Assembly (NCBI GenBank): GCA_946807835.1
Contig: OX327690.1
Location: forward strand, 13,984,501-14,048,500
Length of the DNA stretch: 64,000 bases
Direction: 5' to 3'
Source of the DNA: Ailanthus altissimus
Lineage: Eukaryota; Streptophyta; Magnoliopsida; Sapindales; Simaroubaceae
Both the position numbers and the translations under genes were made by a program. The stretch's first letter is position 1. Each line of letters starts with the position of its first letter. The notes beneath the pieces are model-generated. The model did no database searches. It saw only the letters and a program-made list of their open reading frames with translations, and was not told the DNA's origin. This document shows positions 23,885 to 34,801 of this stretch, piece by piece.

Positions 23885-24270
23885 TTACAAATCAATGGCC
23901 ATCTTCTGTCTATAAAATGTACCAATGTTAGTAAATGAGTCAAATGGCCAACCTAACATAAAATATTCAGTATACACACAGACGAAGACGCCACAGTCCC
24001 CGCTCTCGACCTCTTGTTGCGGCACATTCTTCCGAATACGAGTCACTGGCCAAAGGAACAAATTTGGGCTTTGTATCCCCCTCAAACTATAAAATCTACA
24101 CTTCTGAAGGTACAAAGGCATTGCAACACATAGAGGCTCTATAAATTTCATAATGAACTCGTCTGAATGGCCATTCACATTGGAATCATAAAAAATAATT
24201 ACATACCGAACAAGATCGAGCTGCGCTATAATCCAATGTTGTTGATTGATATTCAGAGGGATATATACCT
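23885..24270 (-). pseudogene. ULP1-like cysteine protease domain (C48) of MULE 1
   Basis: One continuous minus-strand frame. It begins VYIPLNINQQHWIIAQLDLV (catalytic His codon 24238-24236), continues with IIFYDSNVNGHSDE (catalytic Asp), and ends with PQQEVESGDCGVFVCVYTEY, which holds the oxyanion-hole Gln and nucleophile Cys (codon 23995-23993). The His-Asp-Gln-Cys set of SUMO-specific proteases is therefore intact in this exon. In transposon-borne copies the cellular target is unknown. Upstream exons are present but broken (24891-26510), so a functional product is doubtful. Orientation is opposite to the transposase. Confidence 0.8.
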
Positions 24271-24890
24271 ACAAAAATAATTATTATATTATTTTTAACT
24301 TAATGTTGTTACATGCACAGTAAAAAGTTATTATTGTTCATAAAAAGTACCTTATTAACTAATGCCCACGGTTTGGCACTAAGTAACTCGGTCTTTGTTC
24401 CGAGTGTATAAGCCAACAACATTTCAAGCCGTTCATCGTTGTCTAGAGAATTGGCTGTGAAGGACGTTTGTCACATTTATCGAATGTACTCTTAAATACA
24501 AATAAAAGATACTCGATAATAGTTAATATTCATAACGGTATAATAATGTTATATGCACAATAAATAGGTAACATAATAGCTCACATAAAAATATGCATTT
24601 GCAGTTGTGCAATCTTGTAAGTAAATGTCAGAAAGTGTTCTTTAACGCAAATATGAAACCTTTAAATATTCATTTATGTGCTACAAAATATAAAGAATAT
24701 GTATAGGTTTTGATACTATTAGACAACTCATAAAACAAAAAAAGTAAAATAAGTCCTCACCGAATCGTCAAGCTAGTTTTGTAGTAACTCATTAAATTAT
24801 ATGTAGTTCGGATCGAGTTCGTCTAAACGAATCCGTTATGTTGGGTCATTATTTTTTATCTAATCTAAAAGCTCAGCATATTTAACCTGA

Positions 24891-25169
24891 TCAATAGGAA
24901 TCAGTTGCCCGTTTTGTAGGTGCTACTTGCAATTCCACAAGTTTCTTCTTCATGGGCTTTTTTAACGGATCGGTATATGGACTGACTTGAACTGCTGCCT
25001 TTTTGCGAAAGCGCCCATACCTACTTATGTTTTCACCCAACGGAGCAACTATAATTTTTACGCTTGCAGGGCTATCACTTATAGGAGTAAATGGCTGATG
25101 GTGAGACTCGCTAGCAGGAGAAAATGTCTGAAAGTTAGCAGCCATGAATTCAGTACCCTGCAAAACCAA
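24891..25169 (-). pseudogene. Linker exon upstream of the ULP1 domain
   Basis: The minus frame reads FRKKAAVQVSPYTDPLKKPM followed by a Lys-rich run, a basic Ser/Pro-rich linker of the kind found ahead of the ULP1 domain in MULE-borne proteases. Exon joints were not determined. Confidence 0.5.
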
Positions 25170-26237
25170 ACAACACCAGTTAATGTATTGACTTGTTAAA
25201 CTTTGTACCCAATATAATTTAAGTTTAAAACGTACTATACTCTGCCCTGCATCCTCAGAGATCTTGGTGGCTTAAGTTGTTACACCAAGAGAGATATCTG
25301 ATGTAAGATATTTTCTTCAGCCTTATCAATCTTGGCCGAAAGCTCCAAGTTAGCCTTATCAATCCTGGTAAATATCATTTTTTCAAGATCATCTATCCTC
25401 TTCTCCAAGATTTGATACTGTGATGTTAAAGTACTGGACTGAAACTATACATAAGTTATTATAATTAATTTTCACAAGCTAATACTAATCAGTAACATAA
25501 GTAATTATAATTTAAAGAAAAAAATTAAATTATTATACCATTGATTAAGTCGCTGGCAGGGCTTCAAATTCGTGATAAGGTTGCAAATTATCGCTGAATT
25601 GGGTATCCAGGATATTAACTGTCTCCAACTTAAGACTTCTTCCCCGTTTTCTCAATGGAATACAAAGTTTACTATCGCGCGATAGTCCGCAGTCTTCTCA
25701 TGTTTACGGGGTGCCAACTTCCTATGAACCTCCAAAATTTTTATAATATTTTAGATTTATTAATCATTATTAGAAAATATAACACAAATTATAAAAAAAT
25801 TATATCTATTTTTTTGTTGAACATAAAAGCAAACCCCAACACCACCGAAGAGGACATCTACGATGTTTTCGTATAATGGGGTGTCCGTACCAGACCAATT
25901 TAGAATACGAGAAAAATAGTCTTTATTCCTATCAACAAACAGCTCTCCACACCTCGGGATCGCCTCGTAGATCCATACCTGCGATGATAATAAATTTAAA
26001 AATTACAATGTCAACAAAATAAAATTTTCTCTATCCCAATATGATAATGAATCAAAAAAATAGAATTACTCACCAAGAATACTTGACTAAATGAGTATAA
26101 GTTGTATGATTCTTTATCCTGAGCATCCGCTTTTTTGACCTTCGCTAACTTTTTAATTGGAGCCGTGCAAAAACTATTATATAGTACAGTCTATGCAATC
26201 GTGCCCTAAGGATAAACATTAAACTCATCTAAATTAT

Positions 26238-26510
26238 CTACGAGATGAAGTACAAAATATTATATGATTCTATTCCAATCACGCGACATAACAATTTATG
26301 AAATACATAAAATAGATACATTTTTACTGCATCTATATTATTCTCAAATGTAATGCTCATGAACCACGGATCCAAATTCTTGTAAGTCAACTCACTTCTA
26401 CTCAAAAAATATTTATGGCATAGTCTATCACCTAACTTACTTACTACAGGATAATTCTCTATTTTTAAACCAGTAATCAAATAAATACAGGATAATCCCT
26501 TATTATCAAA
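26238..26510 (-). pseudogene. DUF1985-like N-terminal domain of the MULE 1 protease gene
   Basis: The minus frame ITGLKIENYPVVSKLGDRLC, then the KYFLSRSELTYKNLD segment and AVKMYLFYVFHKLLCRVIG, matches the pattern of DUF1985, the domain commonly N-terminal to ULP1 domains in plant transposon genes. Assignment is by remembered pattern. Confidence 0.55.
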
Positions 26511-26934
26511 CCAGTAATTAAATAAAATTCTTGATGAGAGAATCTAATACGTCTTTTGCTTATATAGAATCATAATTCTTCATACCAATTTTTGGTATGT
26601 ACACACCTTAATAAAATCTCATGTGCTAAAATACTTAAGAATGAAATATCTGATACATCCAAAAAATTACAAAAACATGTGGTTCTAAATATTTCTACCT
26701 ACTTTGAAGTCAATTTATTTTTTTGATACATTCTCTTTTTTAAAATAATTATTAATATTGACAAAATAATAATAAACATATAACTAACTATTAAATCAAA
26801 AAAATTTAATTACAACTAACAACCTAACCTAATATTGACAAAATAAATTTTTATTTACATAATTATTAAATATTTAAATTATTAAATTAAATAATTATAA
26901 ATAAACATAAAAATAAATTAATTAAAAAAACATT

Positions 26935-26985
26935 GGCCATAGACGCAGGCGCCAGTGCGTCTCAGGTAAAACAAAATACCGAAAT
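26935..26985. repeat. GC-rich tract at the right side of MULE 1
   Basis: Short CpG-bearing island (AGACGCAGGCGCCAGTGCGT) within otherwise AT-only sequence, the counterpart of the islands at 19868-20760. Confidence 0.5.
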
Positions 26986-27246
26986 CCGCCATTTCCAGCT
27001 ATTTTAATTTTACACACATTTTTAATTTATTTTTAATATTATATCTACATATTTTTAAACATTTCTAACAATTAAATATAACAATACTAAAAATCATAAA
27101 TATTAAATTTAAAAAATATACTTACCAATTTTCTCCCATTTGTTTTAACTCTACACTAACTAAATATATCTTCAATCTTTAAATTTATTAAGTTTAAATT
27201 TATGAGTGAAACTGTGAGATAAATGTTTTGCGTGTTAACCGTGAGA

Positions 27247-27264
27247 GGGAGAGAGAGAGAGAGA
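27247..27264. repeat. (GA)n microsatellite
   Basis: A short uninterrupted GA run in the right end of MULE 1. Confidence 0.8.
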
Positions 27265-27371
27265 AGAGTGTCGGTAGAAGTTAGTGTGATTTGAGAAAAT
27301 TTTATTTATTTTATTTTATTTTAAAATAAGGATAAAATAGTAAAAACAAACGTATTTGGTTAATATTGTTT

Positions 27372-27399
27372 AAGTTATTTTGACTTGTCAAAATAACTT
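27372..27399. repeat. Perfect 13-bp inverted repeat with 2-nt loop
   Basis: AAGTTATTTTGAC, TT, then its exact reverse complement. It lies about 40 bp inside the presumed right end of MULE 1 and may be part of a terminal hairpin. A transcription terminator role is not implied. Confidence 0.85.
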
Positions 27400-27430
27400 T
27401 TCCAATTTTAAATTGATTCTGGGAAATTTC

Positions 27431-28014
27431 CTTAATATTTTTATCCTAATTAGATGTAGTTGTTGTTTTTTTAATTTTTGGTATATAATGGATCATAATT
27501 TTTAAAATTGAGATATGTAAAGTGTTGTTTACACTAATTGTTTGAGATTCTCAGTTTGGCGAAGTTTCACTAAGTTACTTGGTAGGGAAGGAGCTAAATC
27601 TAATTCTTGTGGGAAGGTTGTCAGAAGAGTTATGCATATCACAATATTAATTTATTATTCAATTATTTGATTTTTGGATTTGTAAATATATATATTTTAT
27701 GATGTATATTTGTAGAAATGTATTAGTTATATATTTGATTTTGATTTAAGTTTTGACTATTCATAATAATGTATAGTTATGTATCAAATTTGGATTTGGT
27801 TTTGTAGTTATACCAGTAAATGCTTCATTTTAATTAAATAAATTAAAAATTGATGTTATAAATTTGAATAAATCAAATTTAAATTCAATAAAATAAAATA
27901 AGCCTTAATTAGTTGAAATTAATATTAACAAGCCCAATATACAAAATTACAAGTCAAAATAGTAAAAATTGTTAATTATTATGTAAAAAAACTAGCAATA
28001 AATAAATAAAAAGA
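27431..28014. other. AT-rich stretch, no gene recognised
   Basis: Around 27540-27630 base composition is more even and one frame stays open for about 35 codons after a candidate AG acceptor (TTTGAGATTCTCAG). This could be a host exon continuing from 18.7-19.4 kb across MULE 1, but nothing was recognised. The rest is AT-rich with no motif. Confidence 0.3.
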
Positions 28015-28321
28015 TAGGGGTTGGCAAAAAAAATCAAACCAAATGAATTGAACCGGTAGATTTTTGATTAGTTCGGTTTGATTTTCGGATAAGTTTTTGA
28101 TCGATTCCATTTATTTAAAATTGATCAATTCGGTTCCAAATAAGTTTAATTTGGTTTACTTCAAAACTGAAAAAATATATTTAAAATAAATTAAAATTTT
28201 TAAAAATATTCAAAAACTAAATCGAACTAAATTGAACCGCTTCAATTTATAATGTTTGAACCAATTGGTTCTATAAATTTAGAAATGATCGATCCAATTA
28301 AACCGAATTTATCTACCTCTA
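28015..28321. mobile_element. hAT-type MITE
   Basis: Left end TAGGGGTTGGCAAAAAAA, right end (reverse complement) TAGAGGTAGATAAATTCGG, both typical of plant hAT-superfamily termini. 307 bp, no ORF, rich in GGTTTGATT/AATCAAACC words. Flanking 8-mers agree at seven of eight positions, but they are A-rich and weak evidence. Confidence 0.6.
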
Positions 28322-29829
28322 ATAAAAAAATCTACTAATAAAATTAGTCCAATAATTAAACATCAAAGAAATTGGACCGAAAAAATCATCAGTCTTATTC
28401 AATTTTCTATCACCAAATTTTTGGTTTTGGGATTTTTTTAAATAAAACTAAAAATTGTGAGATAATTTAGTTTTGATCAAATCAGACAAAACTAGTCCTT
28501 GTCTACCCTTACTTTTTACAGTGACAAGTGGTGTGCCATTCTCTTATTTATTTATTATTTTATCTTATTTAATTTTTTTTTATAATTTTTAATTCAATAA
28601 AAAGTAAACTATAATATAGAGCCCACTTGTATTTTTAATGGCAAAATATCTTATTACCGTTGTTGTAATCCAACTTGACAGATTCAACTAATAAAAGAGA
28701 TGTTTTTAGATAAGTTTAAAAATAAGATAATATATTTGTTTTTTAGTTCAAATTTTAGGAGTGTTGCTATCATTTTTCCTATCTTTTAAAAAGGAGAAAG
28801 CACCATTGTCCCCCTAAATTTTATTATATATACCACTTTTTCTCTTTAGTTTTTTAAAATTATCTATTAAATAATTTTAAGAGTTTTTAAGAGGAGAATG
28901 ATACCCAAAAAGTTACCAATTACTCTTTAAAAACTTTTGAGAAAAAATAGTATAATGACAAAACTTAAAGGGGTAACGGTAGTTTTTTGTTTTAAAGATT
29001 AGTGAAAGTTCCTTTTTCTATTTCAACCTGTCCCATTAATGTTTCATGCTTTGTCTTACTTTCAAAGGATTTCTCGCAATTTTAGAAGTTGTTTCGGATC
29101 CAGGATAACTTTCTTCCATCTGTGTCTCATAAAAATCGACAATAGCTTGATATCTCATTAATTTGCTAATATATTATAACGTAACAGGCCCCGGGACAAC
29201 ACTGGAGTGGTTATCAAACTGCACCGCAGCTGTGCCCAGCCAAATTCGATTAATATTAGGAGGTAAAGTTTGGTTAATTGGGAGTATCAACTCCTCCAAT
29301 TTTTTTATTTTAAATTATTATAACTTAACAAAAGGTTCCTCTATCTCATATAATTAGGCGAAGGGATGACATAAAGAATAAATAAACTCTTGATGATACA
29401 GAGAGTAACTACTTTTAATGATTATTGAATACCAAGATTCAACTTGAGGTCATTAGTCTAGAAAACATGGTAGTAAGAAAATTAAATCAAATATCCTTGC
29501 TGAATAAATTAGAATTTATGATTTTCCTTCTGTATAAGAGCTTGAAAGCTCAATATCTCATATTTGAGATCCTGTAGGATAGCCTGAAAGATAGATTTAA
29601 CCACCAAATGTATATATTTGTTATTGAACATAACTCTATTCTTTTTAACAAATGTCAAAATTAAAATTTTCCTGCATTTCATGTCTTTAATGTTATATTG
29701 CAATAACAATATATGGACATCATTTTTAAAAGAACCAAATTTAATCACGTCTATTGAGCAAAATAATGAGCTTTTCTTAAAAACAAACAATGGATCACGT
29801 CTCCCTAGTTGTTCACCCCTGCCAAAAGT
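28322..29829. other. AT-rich stretch without a recognisable gene
   Basis: Short open stretches at 29163-29357 and 29509-29853 resemble no family I know and lack codon-like composition. The right end passes into gag-like retroelement sequence. Confidence 0.5.
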
Positions 29830-30170
29830 GAATGCTAGCATGCATAACAACAATGGGTGTGATCAAGAGGGCGGAAAAGGATATGGTCATCATCCTTAGA
29901 AAGGGGACAATATTACCACAAGAAGTGTGGAATGCTTATAAAGACCAAATGATGATAAGAGTACAAGGAATAAAGCTCAACAAAATGATGATAACATTTG
30001 TCATCGATGTGGCAATAAAGGACATTGATCATATAACTAGCATGCGAAGAAGAAGTTAGTAAACCTGCATAGAACATCAAAAACGAAAAACGAAAATATG
30101 AAGGCTAATCTGATTTTTGACTTAAATCCTGAATATTTGACTCATCTAGATGTTTTTAATTTTTTTTAAG
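29830..30170 (+). pseudogene. Copia gag relic with zinc-knuckle remnant
   Basis: Plus frame NDDNICHRCGNKGH carries the first part of a CCHC zinc knuckle (CxxCGxxGH); the last Cys is lost. It is followed by NLIFDLNPEYLTHLDVFNFF, a segment commonly following the knuckle in copia gag proteins. Stops interrupt it. It ends in AAGTTAAAGAAGG immediately before the LTR at 30181, which resembles a polypurine tract, so it may be the remains of an element sharing that LTR. Confidence 0.6.
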
Positions 30171-30180
30171 TTAAAGAAGG

Positions 30181-30868
30181 TGTTGGAATTTTTAATATTT
30201 GTGAAAAATTGATTAAGAATTATTAGAAAATAATTTTGGGAACAAGTCAAGTGTATCTAGAATGTAAAGGAGCGAAACGAATACGAAAGGAGGCGAGAAG
30301 ATAGAGTACAGCTACCCAGGTTTGGGCACTGCAATGCTTAAGGCAGTAAGTACAGCACCATGGTACCTACGTCCTAGTGCTGTGGCGTTGGTGTAATTAC
30401 TAGGCAACACTGCAACACTAGTATTGGAAACAATCTCCTTATTTTGGAAGTCCGTCTTAAGTGCACAAAGACTTTCCAAATTAATTCTCACTCAGTTTAA
30501 GGTTTTCCTAAGGTGTCCAAAGCCTATATAAAAGCTCCATATTAGTTTGTAAACATATAACAATAATTAAAATAAAAAACATAAGAGAGAAAACCCATAT
30601 TTTACAAAAGAGATCAATTGTGTGTTATTTGTGAGTGCAATTGAGAGTGGTCTTTGTTAAACTTGAGTTTTTTTTTATAAAAGGCATACTTTATGATTGC
30701 CTTTTGATTCATTAATAAGAGAAATGAGATCTTGATACACTATGGACGTAGGCAAGTTGCCGAATCACATAAATTATTGTGTGCTTTCTCTTACTTTCTT
30801 TCTTTTATTTATTCTTGATTTCTTGTTACTACATTATATTACTTGGATTTATTGCTTCTGCTTTAACA
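30181..30868 (+). repeat. 5' LTR of copia copy 2
   Basis: Starts TGTTGGAATTTTTAATATTT, ends GCTTTAACA, 688 bp. A GC-richer tract at 30315-30440 with paired words such as GCACTGCAATGC and AGTGCTGTGG lies in U3. The promoter box CCTATATAAAAGC is near 30522. Confidence 0.85.
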
Positions 30869-30871
30869 AAC

Positions 30872-30883
30872 TACTATTAGAGC
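30872..30883 (+). other. Degenerate primer binding site of copia copy 2
   Basis: TACTATTAGAGC matches the initiator tRNA-Met site TGGTATCAGAGC at nine of twelve positions and lies three bases after the LTR end. Confidence 0.65.
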
Positions 30884-30909
30884 TTTGGTTCTTAGTAGAC
30901 ATAGCCACA

Positions 30910-31545
30910 CTCAAGTATGATGTAGAGAAATTCAACGAGTCGAATAATTTCAATATGTGGAAGATAAAAGTGACGACGTTACTAGTAAGCCAGTAATTAG
31001 GCTCAGTGCTAGAGGAGACTGCAACTCCATCTAGTGAGGAAGAAAAGACACCAAAGTCATCTAAGGTTAAAACAGAAAGAAAAGACATTTAATATAAGGC
31101 TCGTAGTATAATCGTTTTGTTATTGAGCAATAAAGTCTTGTGGGAAGTAGCAGATAAGAAGACGTCGATAAAAGACCATATAGACGCCTTCAACAAGATC
31201 ATAATTAATTTTGAGGCTATCAACAAAAAGATAGAGGATGAAAATAAGGCGATCGACTTGCTAAGTTCACATCTCAAAAGCTATGAACACTTTATTATTA
31301 CGTTTCTTTATGGTAGAGAGAGTTTAAAGATAAGTGATGTGAAATCATGATTAAATTCAAAATAATTGGGAAGATAAATAGAGACTAATGCCGAAGGCTT
31401 ATCTAAAAGAAGAAGAACCTCATATAGAGATATAAAGAAGAATGGCTCGAGATCTAAGCCTAGAGGCACTTATAGGAAGTGCTATTGCTATAAGAAAGAT
31501 GGGTACTTAATAAAATGAGTGTCTAGAGAAGATAGCCAAAGACAA
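30910..31545 (+). pseudogene. Copia copy 2 gag, frame-broken
   Basis: Starts with KYDVEKFNESNNFNMWKIKV, the usual copia gag opening; continues through the VADKKTSIKDHIDAFNKIII segment and a helix-rich stretch to a zinc-knuckle remnant KCYCYKKDGYLIK near 31475. Stops at 30994 and elsewhere. Capsid/nucleocapsid protein of the element; non-functional. Confidence 0.8.
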
Positions 31546-32165
31546 AAAGGCAGATGTTATGTTTGCCTATGATGATAATTACGATAATGTAGAGACTCTA
31601 GTCATTACTGATGATAAGAGCTTTGAGCAATAGGTTCTTAATTCTGGTTGTACCTTTTATATATACCCATAAAAGTCTTGGTTTATCGATTTTCAACATA
31701 TTAGTGATGGTAAGGTGTTAATAGGTAATGATGTAGCGTGTCAGGTATTGAAAATTAGGAGTATTAAACTTAAGTTATATGAAAGGTGAGTGAGAGAGTT
31801 ATTAGAAGTTACGTATGTTCATGACCTCAAGAGAAACCTCATTTTATTGGGTATGCTAGACTAGAATAGATGTTTCATCAAGATTGACGAAGGGGTTTTA
31901 AGAGTGTTGAAGGGTTCCTTGGTTATGATGAGAGTTGAGAAGCACAAAGAAGTATATGTGTTAAAAGAAGAGGCAGTGAGTAGTTCTGCATCATTTTCTA
32001 TAGCTGATGAGAATATGCAAACCAAGTTGTGATATCTTAGATTAGCACACTTAGGTGAAAGGAACCTGAATGAGTTATTTAGTCATTTGGTGAGGATAAG
32101 TTCTAACCACTTAAATTTTGTGAGCATTGTGTGCTAGTGAAAGCACATAGAGTGAGGTTTAGTAT
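31546..32165 (+). pseudogene. Copia copy 2 protease and pre-integrase region, broken
   Basis: The aspartic protease site appears as LNSGCTFYIYP, where the family has DSG, so the catalytic Asp is replaced. Then KVLIGNDVACQVLKIRSIKL, VHDLKRNLILLGMLD and LRLAHLGERNLNELFSHLV form the pre-integrase domain. Several in-frame stops. Confidence 0.75.
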
Positions 32166-32800
32166 TAGAGAGCATAGAAATAAGAGGACTCTTGATTACA
32201 TATATTCAAATCTTTAGGGACCAGCATAAATAGTAACCTATGGTGGGGCTAGATATTTTTTCACTTTTATAAGTGACTATTCGAGGAAGCAGTAGGTTTA
32301 TATGTTGAAGAATAAGGAGCAAGTGTTTGATAAGTTCAAGAATTGTAAGGCTTTTATTGAGAATTCGAGTGGCAAAAGGTTAAGAGGGTAGGGGCTGACA
32401 ATGACCTCAAGTTTTAAAATAGAGAGTTTGATGAGTTTTATGCTAAGTAGAGGATTCCAAGGCGTAAAACTGTGAGATCAATACCGCAGTAGAATAATCT
32501 GATTGAGAGGATAAATAGAACCCTATTAGAAAGGGTGAAATTGATGCTCACCAATGCAAAGATGTCTAAGGAAATTTAGGGCAAAGCTATAATTATAATA
32601 GCTTATTTGATTAATAAAAGAGAAGTTGTCTAACAGCATTTCCAAGTATAACCACTTTCGAATATTTGGTTGGCCAACTTTTGTGCATGTTAAGCAAGGA
32701 AAATTAGAACTTATAGCTATAAAGGAGATATTCATAAGGTATCCTAAAGGTGTAAAAGAATTATAAGGTATGATGTAAAGAGTTGAAGCCACCAAGCAGT
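32166..32800 (+). pseudogene. Copia copy 2 integrase core, broken
   Basis: TLDYIYSNL opens the core; GGARYFFTFISDYSRKQ carries the second catalytic region; NNLIERINRTLLERVKLML-like text occurs near 32500. Frame changes and stops throughout. Confidence 0.7.
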
Positions 32801-32978
32801 ATCATAAGTAGTGATGTGACATTTAATGAGACGATAATGCTTGAAGCTCCATAAGAAGATGAGAAAGAAGAACATGTATCCAAGAAAGATTCAACACTTG
32901 AATCAATTGAAGTTGAAGTGGAGTCTAAGTGTAAATCTGATATGCCCCTAGATCAGCACTTCAATAAGGAGATTTTTA

Positions 32979-34080
32979 ATGTTGAGCCAAGAACACCAGA
33001 CCAGTTCCTCCAAGTCCATCCAAAGTAAGACTAGATCTTTTGAGATGGAACTTAAAGAGTACCAATTAGCCAAAGATAGGCTAAGGAGAATGATAAATCT
33101 ACCAATTAGGCATGCACAAGCAGACTTAGTTGCTCATGCTTTTAATTCAACTTACACTTTTGAGTTTGATGAGCCTAAGATATACAATGAGGCTATAAAG
33201 AGTAAGAATAGAGATAGATAGCAGTAAGCCATGGAAGAAGAGATTAGTTCTCTTAAAAAGAATAATACTTGGGTGTTGGTGAATAGACCTTTAAAGAAAC
33301 TAATTGGGTGTAAGTGGATGTATAAGGTTAAAGAGGGGATACCAGGGGTAGAGCCTACAAGATTTAAGGATAGACTTGTTGCACAGAATTTTACTTTGAG
33401 TGAGGGGATAGACTTTCACGAGATTTTTTCTCCAGTCATCAAGCACATATTTATTAAGATTCTATTAGCCATGTGTACAAACTTTGATTTACATCTAGAG
33501 TAGATGGATGTAAAGATAACTTTTTTACATAGAGAGCTTGAAGAGAAGATTTACATGTCACAACTATAAGGGTTTGTAGAGTCTGAAAAAAGGAGCATGC
33601 TTGCTTGTTAAAAAAGTTATTATATGGGTTAAAGCAATCACCTAGACAGTGATATAAGAGATTCGATGAGTTTATAATGACTTATAAGTTTAATAGAAAC
33701 AAGTATGATGGATGTTTGTACTTTAAGAGTTTGAGTAGTAGGATTCTGCATTTACTTCTGTATGTGGATGACATGTTGATCATATATAGAGATATGAAAG
33801 AGATATAAAAATTAAAGAAGTAATTGATTGATGAGTTTGATATGAAATAATTGGGAGTAATAAATAGGATATTGGGTATAGATATTAGAAGGGAAGGAAG
33901 AGATGTTATCTTCTTGTTACAGTAGCGATATATATTTAGGATCCTATAGAAGTTTGGTATATCCAATACGAAGGCTGTCTCCACTTCTTTGGCCATGAAT
34001 TTCAAACTATCACTAGTACAGTCGCCAAAATTCAAAGAGGAGAAACTGCAGATAAGTAAAATACTATATGCGAGCATGTG
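32979..34080 (+). pseudogene. Copia copy 2 reverse transcriptase, broken
   Basis: The best-preserved piece is 33231-33503: EEEISSLKKNNTWVLVNRPL, KLIGCKWMYKVKEG, RFKDRLVAQNFTLSEGIDFH. The catalytic box YVDDM is intact at 33761-33775 (LLLYVDDMLIIYRDMKEI). Downstream, KFGISNTKAVSTSLAMNFKL is readable. At least five stops interrupt it. Confidence 0.85.
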
Positions 34081-34199
34081 GGGAGCATCATATATGCAAT
34101 AGTTTGCACAAGATCAGATATAACATAGGCTGTGAGTGTAATGAGTAGATACATGACGAATTTGGATAAGGATAACTGGCTTACAGTTAAGTGGATTTT

Positions 34200-34735
34200 G
34201 ATATATCTTAAGGAACATCAGATCGTGGGTTAATATATAAAAGGGCTGAAAATAAAAGTGAAATAGTAAGAGGATACTTTGACTTAGATTATGCGGGTGA
34301 TCTAGATAAGAGAAGATTGTTAACAAGTTACGTACTCACAATGTTTGGGTATAGTGTGTGTTGGAGATCACTTCTACAGCACATGGTAGCATTATCAACC
34401 ATAGAGGTAGAGTATATAGCTTTAGGTGAAACTATTAAGGAGGCCGTGTGGTTAAAAGGGATATGTACAGAACTAATGGCTACTGAAGATGTCAATGCCA
34501 ATGTATATTGTGATAGCCAGAGTGCCACACACCTAAGCAAGTATTAAGTGTTTCATAAGAGGTTTAAACACATAGATTTGCGCCTCCATTACATTCGAGA
34601 GATTGTTCAAAGTGGTAAGATTTGTTTAATGAAGATTACGTTATCTGAAAATTTTGCTGACATGTTGATTAAGCTACTGCCTTCGGTTAAGTTCATATTA
34701 TGCAAGGACTTAACTGGAGTCACTATTATATGAGG
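34200..34735 (+). pseudogene. Copia copy 2 RNase H, broken
   Basis: 34317-34547 reads SYVLTMFGYSVCWRSLLQHM, ALSTIEVEYIALGETIKEAV and VYCDSQSATHLSKY; the following frame gives FHKRFKHIDLRLHYIREIVQ and ends with ENFADMLIKLLPSVKF. Near-identical in pattern to the RNase H of copia copy 1. Confidence 0.85.
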
Positions 34736-34789
34736 GTGATCGAAGCTACAAAAATGAAAGATATTGAATACTTTATGGATGATTTTAAA

Positions 34790-34801
34790 TCAAGAAGGGG
34801 A
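34790..34801 (+). other. Polypurine tract of copia copy 2
   Basis: TCAAGAAGGGGA precedes the 3' LTR; same position and form as GAATCAAGGAGGGGA in copia copy 1. Confidence 0.7.

Larger units (their letters stand above)
19480..27430. mobile_element. ULP1-carrying Mutator-like element (MULE 1), decayed
   Basis: The core spans a plus-strand MURA-type transposase relic (20911-23283) and a convergent minus-strand DUF1985 plus ULP1 protease relic (23885-26510). GC-rich, palindrome-rich tracts lie outside the genes on both sides (19868-20760 and 26935-26985). This gene pair identifies the class of MULEs that captured a ULP1-like protease, known in plants as KI/Kaonashi-type elements. Outer limits are approximate: GGAAATTTCCCAGAATC near 27435 (minus) and GGTAATTTTATTG near 19497 (plus) could be decayed TIR ends, but I found no convincing target duplication. 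Confidence 0.6.

Noticed and set aside
29163..29357. 64-codon frame near a GGCCCCGGGAC patch
   Set aside because: Composition is briefly gene-like but no recognisable family, start context or conserved neighbour supports it.
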